Positions 41,375 to 49,863 of a stretch of DNA of 57,599 nt are shown here, piece by piece; positions within the stretch are counted from its first letter, which is position 1, and each line of letters begins with the position of its first letter. Both the position numbers and the translations under genes were made by a program. The notes below the pieces were generated by a model. That model did not search any database. It saw nothing but the letters and a program-made list of their open reading frames with translations, and was not told where the DNA came from. Source of the DNA: an uncultured Eubacteriales bacterium (GTDB taxonomy: Bacteria; Bacillota; Clostridia; Lachnospirales; Lachnospiraceae); NCBI GenBank assembly GCA_900539455.1, contig UQCD01000015.1, forward strand, positions 1 through 57,599. The letters are read 5' to 3'.

Positions 41375-42170
41375 TTATACCTGCCTTTTTTAATATTAGG
41401 TTTGTAGACTTGTAAAGCTCATTAATAAAATCAAAGTCTGTATCATTTCTCTTTGAATACATACTTTTCCCAATATACTCAACCACCTTGCCCTCATTAA
41501 TAGCATCATGAAAATGTATATTGTAAGGTATTACTCCTATTTCATCCCTTCCTAAATTGTATCTTTTCCTAATAGCCGATAAATTGTCCTTTGACTCCTC
41601 ATCATATTTTCCTACTAAAAATACAGCCTTTTTTCTAATATTTTCATCCTCTAATATCTTTTCTATACCCTCAATGCCCTGATACAAGTTAAACACTATA
41701 ACATCACAATCCCGAAGTGATTTTTTAGACAATCTCCTGTTTCCATTTTGATTATCTATCAAACTAATATCAGCTATTTTATCTAAAGCCTTTGGCAAAT
41801 CTGAAGACAGATACTCTGCTGATTCTTCATCAATACCATTTCTGACCTTTCTTGAGGATGGAATATAATACAGAGTTGTATTTTTGATATTTTTAATATT
41901 GTCTACTATAACCTCATCATTTAATTTCTTTAACTTTAGCTTTGATAGTATCTCGTCTATGCCTTCATTTTTATAGTAAGAAACCTCATCTCTTATAAAA
42001 TTGTTTGTTTCCTTTCCCTCGAATACCTCCTCAATAGGCTTACTAAGGTAATCAAATTGCACAAAAACCGTCTTTAATGAATATACTAATGACGCCATAG
42101 TTCCAACTGCAATCATATTTCCACTTGTTGCACTTTTTCCTGACGCACTACTCCAAAATGCAATATTCAA
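41361..42170 (-). CDS. TadZ/CpaE-like P-loop protein
   Basis: This 269-residue protein has the SIMIBI-type layout: N-terminal P-loop SSASGKSATS (7-16), internal strand DCDVIVFNLYQG and ISLIDNQNGNRR in place of the usual Asp switch, and C-terminal IGVIPYN ... AINEGKVVEY as in MinD/ParA/TadZ proteins. The P-loop lacks the leading Gly and the signature Lys of deviant Walker A (KGGxGKT), so ATPase activity may be weak or lost. TadZ places Tad machines at the cell pole; a TadZ structure from the related Eubacterium rectale is known. The start is TTG; GTGAGG lies upstream. Confidence 0.8.
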   Translation of the reverse strand: MNIAFWSSASGKSATSGNMIAVGTMASLVYSLKTVFVQFDYLSKPIEEVFEGKETNNFIRDEVSYYKNEGIDEILSKLKLKKLNDEVIVDNIKNIKNTTLYYIPSSRKVRNGIDEESAEYLSSDLPKALDKIADISLIDNQNGNRRLSKKSLRDCDVIVFNLYQGIEGIEKILEDENIRKKAVFLVGKYDEESKDNLSAIRKRYNLGRDEIGVIPYNIHFHDAINEGKVVEYIGKSMYSKRNDTDFDFINELYKSTNLILKKAGINEVT

Positions 42171-42367
42171 AACAACCTCACTATGGTAAATAAAATCTGG
42201 AATACCTTTCCCAAACTTGGGATATGAATTATATAATTTTTAGAATTAAGATGATTTGATATTAACTCATAATCTCACTTTTGTAAACAATTTTTTTCAT
42301 TTTTTTATATATATTTTTCAGTTATATTTTTTTATATTTTTTAGTGCCTTTATTATGGTAATTTATA

Positions 42368-42396
42368 TTGCATTTTTCCTGTCCTTATATTAATAT
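42368..42396 (+). promoter_or_regulatory. Promoter of pyrB-pyrI
   Basis: TTGCAT (42368-42373) and TAATAT (42391-42396) have a 17-bp spacer and lie 32 bp before the pyrB start. No PyrR-type attenuator fits in the short leader. The remaining part of the 257-bp gap to the Tad-like operon is very AT-rich and shows only a small CCCAA/TTGGG hairpin (42211-42222). Confidence 0.68.
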
Positions 42397-42427
42397 ATTT
42401 AAAGCAAATTTACATATGGAGGCATAT

Positions 42428-43348
42428 ATGAGACATTTAATTAGTCCTCTTGATTTTTCAGTTGAAGAGCTTGACCAGCTTTTAGATTTAGCTTCTGATA
42501 TTGAAAAAAATCAAGACAAGTATAAAGAAGCCTGCAAGGGCAAAAAACTAGCTACTTTGTTCTATGAACCAAGCACTAGAACTCGTTTAAGTTTTGAAGC
42601 TGCTATGCTTAATCTTGGTGGAAATGTTTTAGGTTTTTCATCTGCTGCTTCCAGTTCAGCATCAAAAGGTGAAAGCGTTTCTGATACTATTCGAATGATT
42701 TCTTGCTATGCAGATATTTGTGCAATGCGACACCCAAAGGAAGGTGCTCCATTAGTTGCTTCTTTAAAATCTGGTATTCCTGTTATAAATGCTGGTGATG
42801 GTGGTCATCAACACCCTACTCAGACATTTACAGATCTTATGACTATCCGTTCTTTAAAAGGCAGATTAGATAATCTTACAGTTGGTCTTTGTGGTGACCT
42901 TAAATTTGGAAGAACTGTTCACTCCCTTATTAATGCCTTAGTAAGATACAAAAATATTAGTTTTGTACTTATCTCCCCTCCAGAGCTTAGAATACCAAGC
43001 TATATTCGTGAAGAAGTTCTTGATGCTAACAACATTCCATATAAAGAAATTACTCATATGGAGGATGCTTTAGCCAACCTTGACATTTTATATATGACAA
43101 GAGTTCAGCGTGAAAGATTTTTCAATGAAGCTGAATACATAAGACTTAAAGATACATATATTTTAGACAAAGAAAAAATGAGTTTAGCAAATAAAGATAT
43201 GCTGGTACTTCACCCTCTTCCTCGTGTAAATGAAATTTCTGTAGAGGTAGATGATGATGAACGAGCTGTATATTTCAAGCAGGTTCAATATGGTGTGTAT
43301 GTAAGAATGGCACTTATACTTACATTACTTAATATTAAAGTTGATTAA
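42428..43348 (+). CDS. pyrB: Aspartate carbamoyltransferase catalytic chain
   Basis: This 306-residue enzyme makes carbamoyl-aspartate in pyrimidine synthesis. It has the carbamoyl-phosphate site FYEPSTRTRLSFE (45-57), HPTQTFTD and the aspartate-binding end HPLPRVNEIS with Arg/Gln pair MTRVQRERF. The ATG at 42428 follows GGAGG; in-frame starts upstream (42368, 42416) lack homology. It works with the PyrI chain encoded 23 bp downstream in an allosteric complex. Confidence 0.96.
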   Translation: MRHLISPLDFSVEELDQLLDLASDIEKNQDKYKEACKGKKLATLFYEPSTRTRLSFEAAMLNLGGNVLGFSSAASSSASKGESVSDTIRMISCYADICAMRHPKEGAPLVASLKSGIPVINAGDGGHQHPTQTFTDLMTIRSLKGRLDNLTVGLCGDLKFGRTVHSLINALVRYKNISFVLISPPELRIPSYIREEVLDANNIPYKEITHMEDALANLDILYMTRVQRERFFNEAEYIRLKDTYILDKEKMSLANKDMLVLHPLPRVNEISVEVDDDERAVYFKQVQYGVYVRMALILTLLNIKVD

Positions 43349-43371
43349 TCAATCAAAGAAAGGATTTACTT

Positions 43372-43800
43372 ATGTTAAATGTAGGTAGTTTAAATGAAGG
43401 TTTTGTCCTCGATCATATAAAAGCTGGAAAATGTATGGATATTTATAATTATCTTGGCCTTGATAAGCTTGATTGTCAGGTTGCCATTATAAAAAATGCC
43501 AAAAGCAATAAAATGGGCCGTAAGGATATTATAAAAATCGAGTGTCCCATTGATGTAATTAATCTTGATATATTAGGCTACATCGACCACAACATTACTG
43601 TTAATATTATTCACAATGGAAAAATAGTTGATAAAAAACAGCTTACTCTTCCAAAGATAATTAAAAATGTTGTAAACTGTAAAAATCCAAGATGTATTAC
43701 TTCTATTGAACAGGAGTTGGAGCAGATTTTTATTCTTACTGATGAAGCGAAACAAATTTACAGATGTAAATATTGTGAAGAGAAATATTCTAACAAATAA
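43372..43800 (+). CDS. pyrI: Aspartate carbamoyltransferase regulatory chain
   Basis: This 142-residue protein has the N-terminal nucleotide-binding domain (GFVLDHIKAGKCMDIYNYLGL, about 10-30) and a C-terminal zinc site from Cys103, Cys108, Cys132 and Cys135. PyrI gives feedback control by CTP and ATP. Its start follows AAAGGA. The palindrome TTGATTAATCAA spans the pyrB stop (43341-43352) just upstream. Confidence 0.96.
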   Translation: MLNVGSLNEGFVLDHIKAGKCMDIYNYLGLDKLDCQVAIIKNAKSNKMGRKDIIKIECPIDVINLDILGYIDHNITVNIIHNGKIVDKKQLTLPKIIKNVVNCKNPRCITSIEQELEQIFILTDEAKQIYRCKYCEEKYSNK

Positions 43801-43805
43801 ACTAT

Positions 43806-43857
43806 AACTGGAAGGTTTGAGCGTTTATGAAAAATGTTCAAACCTTCCAGTTTTTTT
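43806..43857 (+). terminator. Terminator of pyrB-pyrI
   Basis: Perfect 15-bp arms (43806-43820 and 43838-43852) enclose 17 bases and run into a T tract. Confidence 0.92.
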
Positions 43858-43925
43858 ATTAAAAGTATGAGGATAGTTAAATAAAAACTACAACTGACAG
43901 ACAAACTGCTTTTATGAAAATGAAG

Positions 43926-43993
43926 GTTCAAGCTTTCTATAAATCCTTTTCTTGCTTTCATATGCTCTATTAGAAAAGCTTGAAGGCTTGAAC
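43926..43993. repeat. Complex inverted repeat between pyrI and rnpB
   Basis: GTTCAAGCTTTCTA (43926-43940 region) can pair either with GCTTGAAC (43986-43993) or with TAGAAAAGCTTG (43971-43982). Related GAAGGTTT/GAAGGTTC sequences also occur in the pyrI terminator. It may form part of the 3' trailer or terminator of rnpB on the minus strand. The rest of the 278-bp gap shows nothing I can name. Confidence 0.4.
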
Positions 43994-44078
43994 TAATGTG
44001 TTCATAAGTAAGGGTTTGTTTATAAGTACATTTCTGCTACCTATTCCCATTATAAAAATATTTCTCTCCTCTATTTTG

Positions 44079-44420
44079 TAAGTTTGACTATAAGCCGGGT
44101 TATGTCTTAGATGATCATCTATCTAGAACTACTATCACTAATAGTTTCAAGCGACCTACCCGAAACAGGCGGGCAACCTTATGTTTCTGTTCGGTCTTGC
44201 TTCGGATGGGGTTTACATATGCCCTGTCTGTTACCACACAGGCGGTAGTCTCTTACACTGCCCTTCCAACCTTACCACAATAAATATGGCGGTATATTTC
44301 TGTTGCACTTTCCTTAGAGTTACCTCCACCAGATGTTATCTGGCATCCTGCCCTATGAAGCCCGGACTTTCCTCACCTGCAGCCTTTCGTTCCTGCAGCC
44401 GCGACCATCCGTCAAACTTA
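44079..44420 (-). ncRNA. rnpB: RNase P RNA component
   Basis: The minus-strand transcript contains GAGGAAAGTCCGGGCT, the universal CR-I region of RNase P RNA, near its 5' end, and AACCCGGCTTATAGTC near its 3' end. The ends TAAGTTTGAC (44411-44420) and GTCAAACTTA (44079-44088) pair to form helix P1, giving about 342 nt. It processes the 5' ends of tRNA precursors. It has its own promoter just upstream. Confidence 0.96.
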
Positions 44421-44429
44421 CATTTTGGA

Positions 44430-44458
44430 AATATAACATTATCAAATTTATTTGTCAA
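44430..44458 (-). promoter_or_regulatory. Promoter of rnpB
   Basis: TTGACA (minus, 44453-44458) and TATATT (44430-44435) have a 17-bp spacer. The predicted start coincides with the rnpB 5' end. Confidence 0.88.
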
Positions 44459-44490
44459 GTAAAAGCTTTCTGTATTTTATCTTTTTATAT

Positions 44491-46155
44491 TTATAGTCCA
44501 AAACAGCCTCCGCCAACAAATTCTCTTATTAATGAATTTGCAGGTATTCTCTCCGTTGAAACGCCTAAGAAATAATTTAAAAACTTTATAATTCTCTTTG
44601 CCTCATCATATTCCGGGCAATTTCTAGGGATTTGATACAACAATGGCTCTGCATACTGCTTAAGTATACTAAATTCATAAATAAGTGCTGAATTAAACAT
44701 AGCATCTGCTTCCTCTTGGAATGGGAATATATAATTTTCCTCTCCTTTCCTTACAGACTGCCACCTATTTATAGTTTCTCTGGCATTGGTGCCTCTTGTT
44801 CTGGCATCTCTTACAATTCTTCTAAGAAGTCTTCCATCTGTTGTTGGAATTCTGTTATGCTCATCAATATTTAGCTGTGTTAATGCACTAATATAAATCT
44901 TGTATTTATTCTCTTTATTTAAGGCATATGAAAGTGCATCATTTAAACAATGAATACCTTCTATTACTAAAACATCATCCTTGCCTAGCTTTAATTTCTT
45001 GCCCTTGTATTCTCTTTCTCCTGTTACAAAATTGTATGAAGGCAATTCTACTGTTTCTCCATTTCCCAAAGCTATCATATCTTTATTAAACTGCTCTACA
45101 TCTAATGCTTCAAGAATTTCATAATTGTAATTACCCTCCTCATCTTTTGGAGAATTTACTCTATTAACAAAATAATCATCAACTGCAATAGGGTGTGGCT
45201 TTAAACCGATTGCTCTAAGCTGAATAGATAATCTATGTGAAAAGGTCGTCTTACCAGAGGAAGACGGTCCAGCAATCATAACATATTTTACATTTCCTCT
45301 TTTCTTAATTTCCTCAGCTATATCTCCTATTTTCTTTTCCTGAAGTGCCTCCTGCACCAATATCATATCTTCAATATTTCCGGTAGAAATAATATCATTC
45401 AATGCACCTACTGTATCTATCTCCAGCATTTCACTCCATTTGCTGGACTCTTTTAATACATTGTATACCTTCTTTTGAGGAACAAATTCCGGAACAACTT
45501 CTGGATTTTCCTTTGTTGGAAGCTGTAATACAAAGCCGTCATCATACTTGTAAAGGCTGAAATATCTTATATAGCCTGTGGATGGCACCATATATCCATA
45601 AAAGTAGTCCTCAAAGCCATTCAGATTATATACACTTACCTTTGAGGTGTTACGATACTTAAACAATTTTACCTTATCTAACATACCATGCTTTTTAAAA
45701 TTCTCTATGGCTGCTGTAGTATCCAATTCATACTTTTTAATTGGATAATCTCTTTTTGACATATCCAGCATATAATCGTAAACCTTCTGCAAAAGCTCCT
45801 CTGTAATTTCTACATTGCCATATAATTTACAAAAATATCCCTTACTTAAGGAATACATTACACAAAGCCTGTCAATATTGCTTCTTCCACAAATATCATA
45901 AAATGCCTTTAACATCATTAAAGTAGCACTTCGTTTATATGAGTCTATACCACATATATCCTTAGTTGTACAAAATTCAAGCCTGCAATCCTCTGTAAGC
46001 TCATTTCTAAGCTCACTAAGCTTTCCATTTACCTTTGCAAGTACAATGTCATACTTATATTTGTCTTTATATTCCTTAGCTATTTCCCCTAAAGTAATAC
46101 CCATATCATATACACGCTCTTCTCCATTTACCTTTACATTAATATCCTTGCCCAT
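44491..46155 (-). CDS. TGS-domain uridine kinase-like nucleoside kinase
   Basis: This 554-residue protein has an N-terminal TGS domain (about 3-65, as in threonyl-tRNA synthetase), a middle part resembling the synthetase second additional domain (about 70-230), and a C-terminal P-loop kinase of the uridine kinase/phosphoribulokinase type with GPSSSGKTT (about 291-299), IAVDDYFVNR and VIEGIHCLN. Proteins with this order are common in Clostridia and are usually annotated as nucleoside kinase; the substrate is not shown. It starts 107 bp after trmK and ends just before the rnpB promoter. Confidence 0.88.
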   Translation of the reverse strand: MGKDINVKVNGEERVYDMGITLGEIAKEYKDKYKYDIVLAKVNGKLSELRNELTEDCRLEFCTTKDICGIDSYKRSATLMMLKAFYDICGRSNIDRLCVMYSLSKGYFCKLYGNVEITEELLQKVYDYMLDMSKRDYPIKKYELDTTAAIENFKKHGMLDKVKLFKYRNTSKVSVYNLNGFEDYFYGYMVPSTGYIRYFSLYKYDDGFVLQLPTKENPEVVPEFVPQKKVYNVLKESSKWSEMLEIDTVGALNDIISTGNIEDMILVQEALQEKKIGDIAEEIKKRGNVKYVMIAGPSSSGKTTFSHRLSIQLRAIGLKPHPIAVDDYFVNRVNSPKDEEGNYNYEILEALDVEQFNKDMIALGNGETVELPSYNFVTGEREYKGKKLKLGKDDVLVIEGIHCLNDALSYALNKENKYKIYISALTQLNIDEHNRIPTTDGRLLRRIVRDARTRGTNARETINRWQSVRKGEENYIFPFQEEADAMFNSALIYEFSILKQYAEPLLYQIPRNCPEYDEAKRIIKFLNYFLGVSTERIPANSLIREFVGGGCFGL

Positions 46156-46262
46156 AATCCACGCTGCCTTTCTATATATATTATTATAATACTTTATTCC
46201 AAACTAATTAAAACTACTTTTAACTATAATCTTTTAATATATACCTTGATTATATTTAAGCT

Positions 46263-46958
46263 TTACTGATAATACTCCAATGCCGTACTGATTATGTCTA
46301 ATCTTCCCCTGATTTCTTCCCTTCTTTTTAATGTTTCCTCATTATCAGCAGCTGATAAATTATTATATATTTTTTCATAATTATCCTTCTCGTGATTTAG
46401 ATACTTGTACAATGTCTGATTTCTGTTTTTTAAAAGCAAAGGTCCATATAATAGCTCGCAGGCACTATATATTCTCTTTTCACCAGCTTTTATCCATTTC
46501 ATTACCACATAATACTTTGCTGAGTCTATAAGCATATCCTCCTCAACAATCTCATATCCAATACTGCTAAGGTATCCTCTTACTAAATTAATCTCTGAAT
46601 GTGGAGATACTATCAACTCCTTTGCACTACTTAGAACATTAATTCCGTTAGATAAAATATCTATGGTAAGTGTTCCACCCATTCCTGCGATTAGAATAGT
46701 ATCTGCCTGATTTTCCTTTAGATTTTCCAAACCATTTGATTTAACGATTTGTATTTTATCCTCTAAGGAATGTTGCCTGATATGCTCCCTTGCCCTTTCT
46801 AATGGTCCTTCCTTTACATCACAGGCATAGGCATACGGAACAATCCCATTTTCCACAAGGTAAATAGGTATATATCCATGGTCTGTTCCTATATCTGCTA
46901 AAATATTTCCTCTGGTTACAAACAGGGAAATTCTCAGTAATCTGTCCGATAGCTTCAT
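46263..46958 (-). CDS. trmK: tRNA (adenine(22)-N1)-methyltransferase TrmK
   Basis: This 231-residue SAM-dependent enzyme starts MKLSDRLLRISLFV and has the SAM loop ADIGTDHGYIPIYL and the catalytic block ILIAGMGGTLTIDIL. It methylates A22 of tRNA in Gram-positive bacteria. Its ATG directly follows the rpoD stop (TAGATG), with GGAGG inside the rpoD end, so it is coupled to rpoD as in many Firmicutes. Confidence 0.93.
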   Translation of the reverse strand: MKLSDRLLRISLFVTRGNILADIGTDHGYIPIYLVENGIVPYAYACDVKEGPLERAREHIRQHSLEDKIQIVKSNGLENLKENQADTILIAGMGGTLTIDILSNGINVLSSAKELIVSPHSEINLVRGYLSSIGYEIVEEDMLIDSAKYYVVMKWIKAGEKRIYSACELLYGPLLLKNRNQTLYKYLNHEKDNYEKIYNNLSAADNEETLKRREEIRGRLDIISTALEYYQ

Positions 46959-48062
46959 CTATTCCTCCAGATAATCTATTAATTTTTCACTTCTGCTTCT
47001 GTGTCTTAATTTTCTAAGTGCTTTCGCTTCTATCTGTCTAATTCTTTCTCTGGTAACATTAAATTCTGCACCTACCTCTTCCAAGGTTCTGCTCTTTCCA
47101 TCCTCTAAGCCAAATCTTAAAATAAGAACTCGCTGTTCTCTAGGAGTAAGTGTTGATAATACCTCAACCAGCTGTTCTCTTAAAAGTGTATAAGTGGCTG
47201 CCTTAGCGGGTGTTTTTGTGTTTTCATCCTCAACAAAATCTACTAAATGAGTATCGTCCTCTTCGCCCACAGGTGACTCTAAGGATACAGGCTCTTGTGC
47301 AAACTTCATTACAGCAATTACCTTGTCCTCTGAAATTCCCATTCTTTCGGCAATTTCAGCATTGCTAGGCTCTCTGCCTAACTCCTGGACAAGCTGTCTG
47401 TTTGTCCGGGTAAGCCTGTTAATAGTTTCCACCATGTGTACAGGTATTCTTATGGTTCTTGCCTGGTCAGCAATGGCTCTGGTTATTGCCTGGCGTATCC
47501 ACCATGTAGCATATGTACTAAACTTGTAGTTCATTCTGTAATCAAATTTGTCAACAGCTTTTATTAACCCTAAATTTCCCTCCTGAATTAAATCAAGAAG
47601 TGGCATTCCTCTTCCAATATACTTTTTGGCAATACTAACTACTAATCGAAGATTTGACTCTGTAAGCTTCTTTTTTGCTTCTGAATCTCCCTCCTCAATT
47701 TTCCTGGCAAGCTCTATTTCCTCACTCGCACTTAAAAGAGGAACCTTTCCGATTTCCTTTAAATACATTCTTATTGGATCTTCAATATTATTGTTTTCCA
47801 ATATGCCAATATTATTGTTTTCAGCTTCCAGCTTCTCATCATTTTCAATTTTATTTAAAACTTCCTCATTCGGCTCCTCCAATTCTATTTTACTTAGAAT
47901 TTTTTCGTCTGGCTCCTCTGACTCCATTTTATTCAGCATTTCCTCGCCAGATGCACCAATATCCATTTGTTCAGTATCATCATTTTGTTCCTCAATATCT
48001 ATATTTTCCAAAATGCTTTTGCTTTCCAAATCTAATTTTCCATTTAAGTCAACCTGTGCCAT
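46959..48062 (-). CDS. rpoD: RNA polymerase primary sigma factor RpoD (SigA)
   Basis: This 367-residue factor has regions 1.2 (EDPIRMYLKEIGKVPLLSA), 2 (RLVVSIAKKY, FSTYATWWIRQAITRAI), 3 and 4 (TLTPREQRVLILRFGL, TLEEVGAEFNVTRERIRQIEAKALRKLRH). Region 1.1 is replaced by an acidic stretch with three tandem 13-residue repeats (42-80). It recognises the TTGACA/TATAAT promoters seen across this window. It lies in the macromolecular synthesis order dnaG-rpoD with GGAGG at its start. Confidence 0.97.
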   Translation of the reverse strand: MAQVDLNGKLDLESKSILENIDIEEQNDDTEQMDIGASGEEMLNKMESEEPDEKILSKIELEEPNEEVLNKIENDEKLEAENNNIGILENNNIEDPIRMYLKEIGKVPLLSASEEIELARKIEEGDSEAKKKLTESNLRLVVSIAKKYIGRGMPLLDLIQEGNLGLIKAVDKFDYRMNYKFSTYATWWIRQAITRAIADQARTIRIPVHMVETINRLTRTNRQLVQELGREPSNAEIAERMGISEDKVIAVMKFAQEPVSLESPVGEEDDTHLVDFVEDENTKTPAKAATYTLLREQLVEVLSTLTPREQRVLILRFGLEDGKSRTLEEVGAEFNVTRERIRQIEAKALRKLRHRSRSEKLIDYLEE

Positions 48063-48086
48063 CTACCTTCCTCCTTAGATGATTGT

Positions 48087-49847
48087 TTATGAAAGAGTAA
48101 TATGAATTTTACTCAACTCATTTTGTTCCTTAACTATTTGCTGCAGCAACGAAATATCAGTAATCTGACTACTTCTGTAATCAATACTGTTTTTCTTTAC
48201 ATTATATAAAATATCGTTTAATACTTTTTCTCTTTCATCCTTAGTCATCTTATCACTTATAGGTGATGAAAACAAACCTGCAACCTCTGATTGCTCATTT
48301 CCGTCCTCAAAGTGATTTATTATCTTTGCTGGATTTATGTTTCCTGCCTCTAATTGGTCAAAAAGCATATCCGCAACCTGATAATACATTGGAGTAATAA
48401 AATCCTCCTTTTTTATAATACCTTTGATTTTCCCATATATTGACGGGTCATCAATAAGCCAGGTAAGTAAGGTTTTAAGTGCCATTACTGTACCGTCCTC
48501 CTTAGTTTTTTTATATTCCTCTTTTTTGCCAGTATTTATTTCCTTTAAATCCTCCTCGGTCATAGTAAGTGAAAGATTATTTAAGGTTTTAATAAGAGAG
48601 TCCGGCTTTATCATATATTCGTTACAGACTGCATCAATATAAACATTCCTCTCTAATTCATCTCTGAACTCCAAAAGCTTTCTGGCAATAGCCTGATGGA
48701 ATTTTGACTTAGCATCCAGGTCGCTTAAATCAATTTCCTCCTTCATTTTGTCTATTTCAAAAAGAAAGCTGTTTCTGGCACTATCAATTCGCTTTTCGTA
48801 TTCTTCTGCACCTAGTGCCTTAATAAACTCGTCCGGATCCTTATAAGGCTTCATATTAATAACCTTAGTGGAAAGACCGGCCTCTTTGGATATAGGAATT
48901 GCCCTAAGGGCCGCCTTTACACCCGCACCATCTGAGTCATAGGTTAAATAAACTGTGTCTACATACCTTTTTAAAAGTGCCGCCTGTCTTAATGTATATG
49001 CAGTTCCAAGAGATGCCACAGCATTTGAAAAGCCTGCCTGATGCAATGAAATTACATCCATATAGCCCTCACAAATAAGCATATAATCTTTTCTGGCATT
49101 TTTAGCAATATTTAATCCATATAAATTCCTGCTTTTATCAAAAAGAATGGTTTCAGGAGAATTTAAGTATTTTGGCTGTCCGTCGCCCATAACACGCCCA
49201 CCAAAACCAATAACCCGGTTGTTGGTATCCATAATAGGAAACATTACCCTTCCGGAAAACTTATCATATACCTTTTTTTCAGTAAAATTAAAAAGTCCTG
49301 CTTCCTTTAAGGTATTATCCTCAAAGCCCTTGCTCCGTAAAAACTCATATAAATCATTGCTATAGTTAGTTGAATAGCCTAAGCCAAATCTGGTAATAGT
49401 TTCATCACTTAAGCCTCTTTTTTTCAGGTATTCGTATCCAACTCGTCCTCTTTCGCTTTTAAGAACATGATAAAAATACTTTGCAGCCTCTTTATTTACT
49501 TCTAACAGCCTAGCTTTTAGGTCTGCTCGTTTTTTATCCTCGTTGCTATATTCTCCTTCTGGAAGTGGTATTCCTGCCCTGTCTGCCAAAACCTTTACTG
49601 CCTCCGTAAAGGAATAATTCTCATATTTCATTATAAAGGTATAGGCATTTCCACCTGCCCCACAACCAAAGCAATAATACATCTGTTTTGACGGTGTAAC
49701 AGAAAAGGAAGGAGATTTTTCACTATGAAATGGACACAAACCAAAATATGTACTTCCTCTTTTTTGTAATTTTACATAGGTAGATACTACATCTACAATA
49801 TCATTTCTTGATCTTATTTCTTCTATTAAATCATCTGAATAATACAT
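48087..49847 (-). CDS. dnaG: DNA primase
   Basis: This 586-residue primase has the N-terminal zinc site CPFHSEKSPSF ... YYCFGCGAGG (about 38-66), the TOPRIM domain with LICEGYMDVISLHQAG and YDSDGAGVKA, and a C-terminal helicase-binding region. It makes RNA primers for replication. It follows dgt by 16 bp and precedes rpoD by 24 bp, the usual clostridial macromolecular synthesis cluster, here without rpsU. Confidence 0.96.
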   Translation of the reverse strand: MYYSDDLIEEIRSRNDIVDVVSTYVKLQKRGSTYFGLCPFHSEKSPSFSVTPSKQMYYCFGCGAGGNAYTFIMKYENYSFTEAVKVLADRAGIPLPEGEYSNEDKKRADLKARLLEVNKEAAKYFYHVLKSERGRVGYEYLKKRGLSDETITRFGLGYSTNYSNDLYEFLRSKGFEDNTLKEAGLFNFTEKKVYDKFSGRVMFPIMDTNNRVIGFGGRVMGDGQPKYLNSPETILFDKSRNLYGLNIAKNARKDYMLICEGYMDVISLHQAGFSNAVASLGTAYTLRQAALLKRYVDTVYLTYDSDGAGVKAALRAIPISKEAGLSTKVINMKPYKDPDEFIKALGAEEYEKRIDSARNSFLFEIDKMKEEIDLSDLDAKSKFHQAIARKLLEFRDELERNVYIDAVCNEYMIKPDSLIKTLNNLSLTMTEEDLKEINTGKKEEYKKTKEDGTVMALKTLLTWLIDDPSIYGKIKGIIKKEDFITPMYYQVADMLFDQLEAGNINPAKIINHFEDGNEQSEVAGLFSSPISDKMTKDEREKVLNDILYNVKKNSIDYRSSQITDISLLQQIVKEQNELSKIHITLS

Positions 49848-49863
49848 TTTTTACACCTATATT

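Noticed and set aside
42171..42427. PyrR-type attenuator before pyrB
   Set aside because: A good promoter sits only about 25-30 bp before the start, and no anti-terminator or terminator pair is visible.
43758..43961. 67-codon minus-strand frame over the pyrI end and terminator
   Set aside because: It spans the pyrI terminator and inverted repeats, and its coding look comes from those palindromes. No ribosome site.
44181..44462. Frames over the rnpB region
   Set aside because: The sequence is RNase P RNA; frames here have no meaning as proteins.
47675..48082. 135-codon plus-strand frame opposite rpoD
   Set aside because: It results from the acidic repeats of RpoD read backwards and has low-complexity composition.
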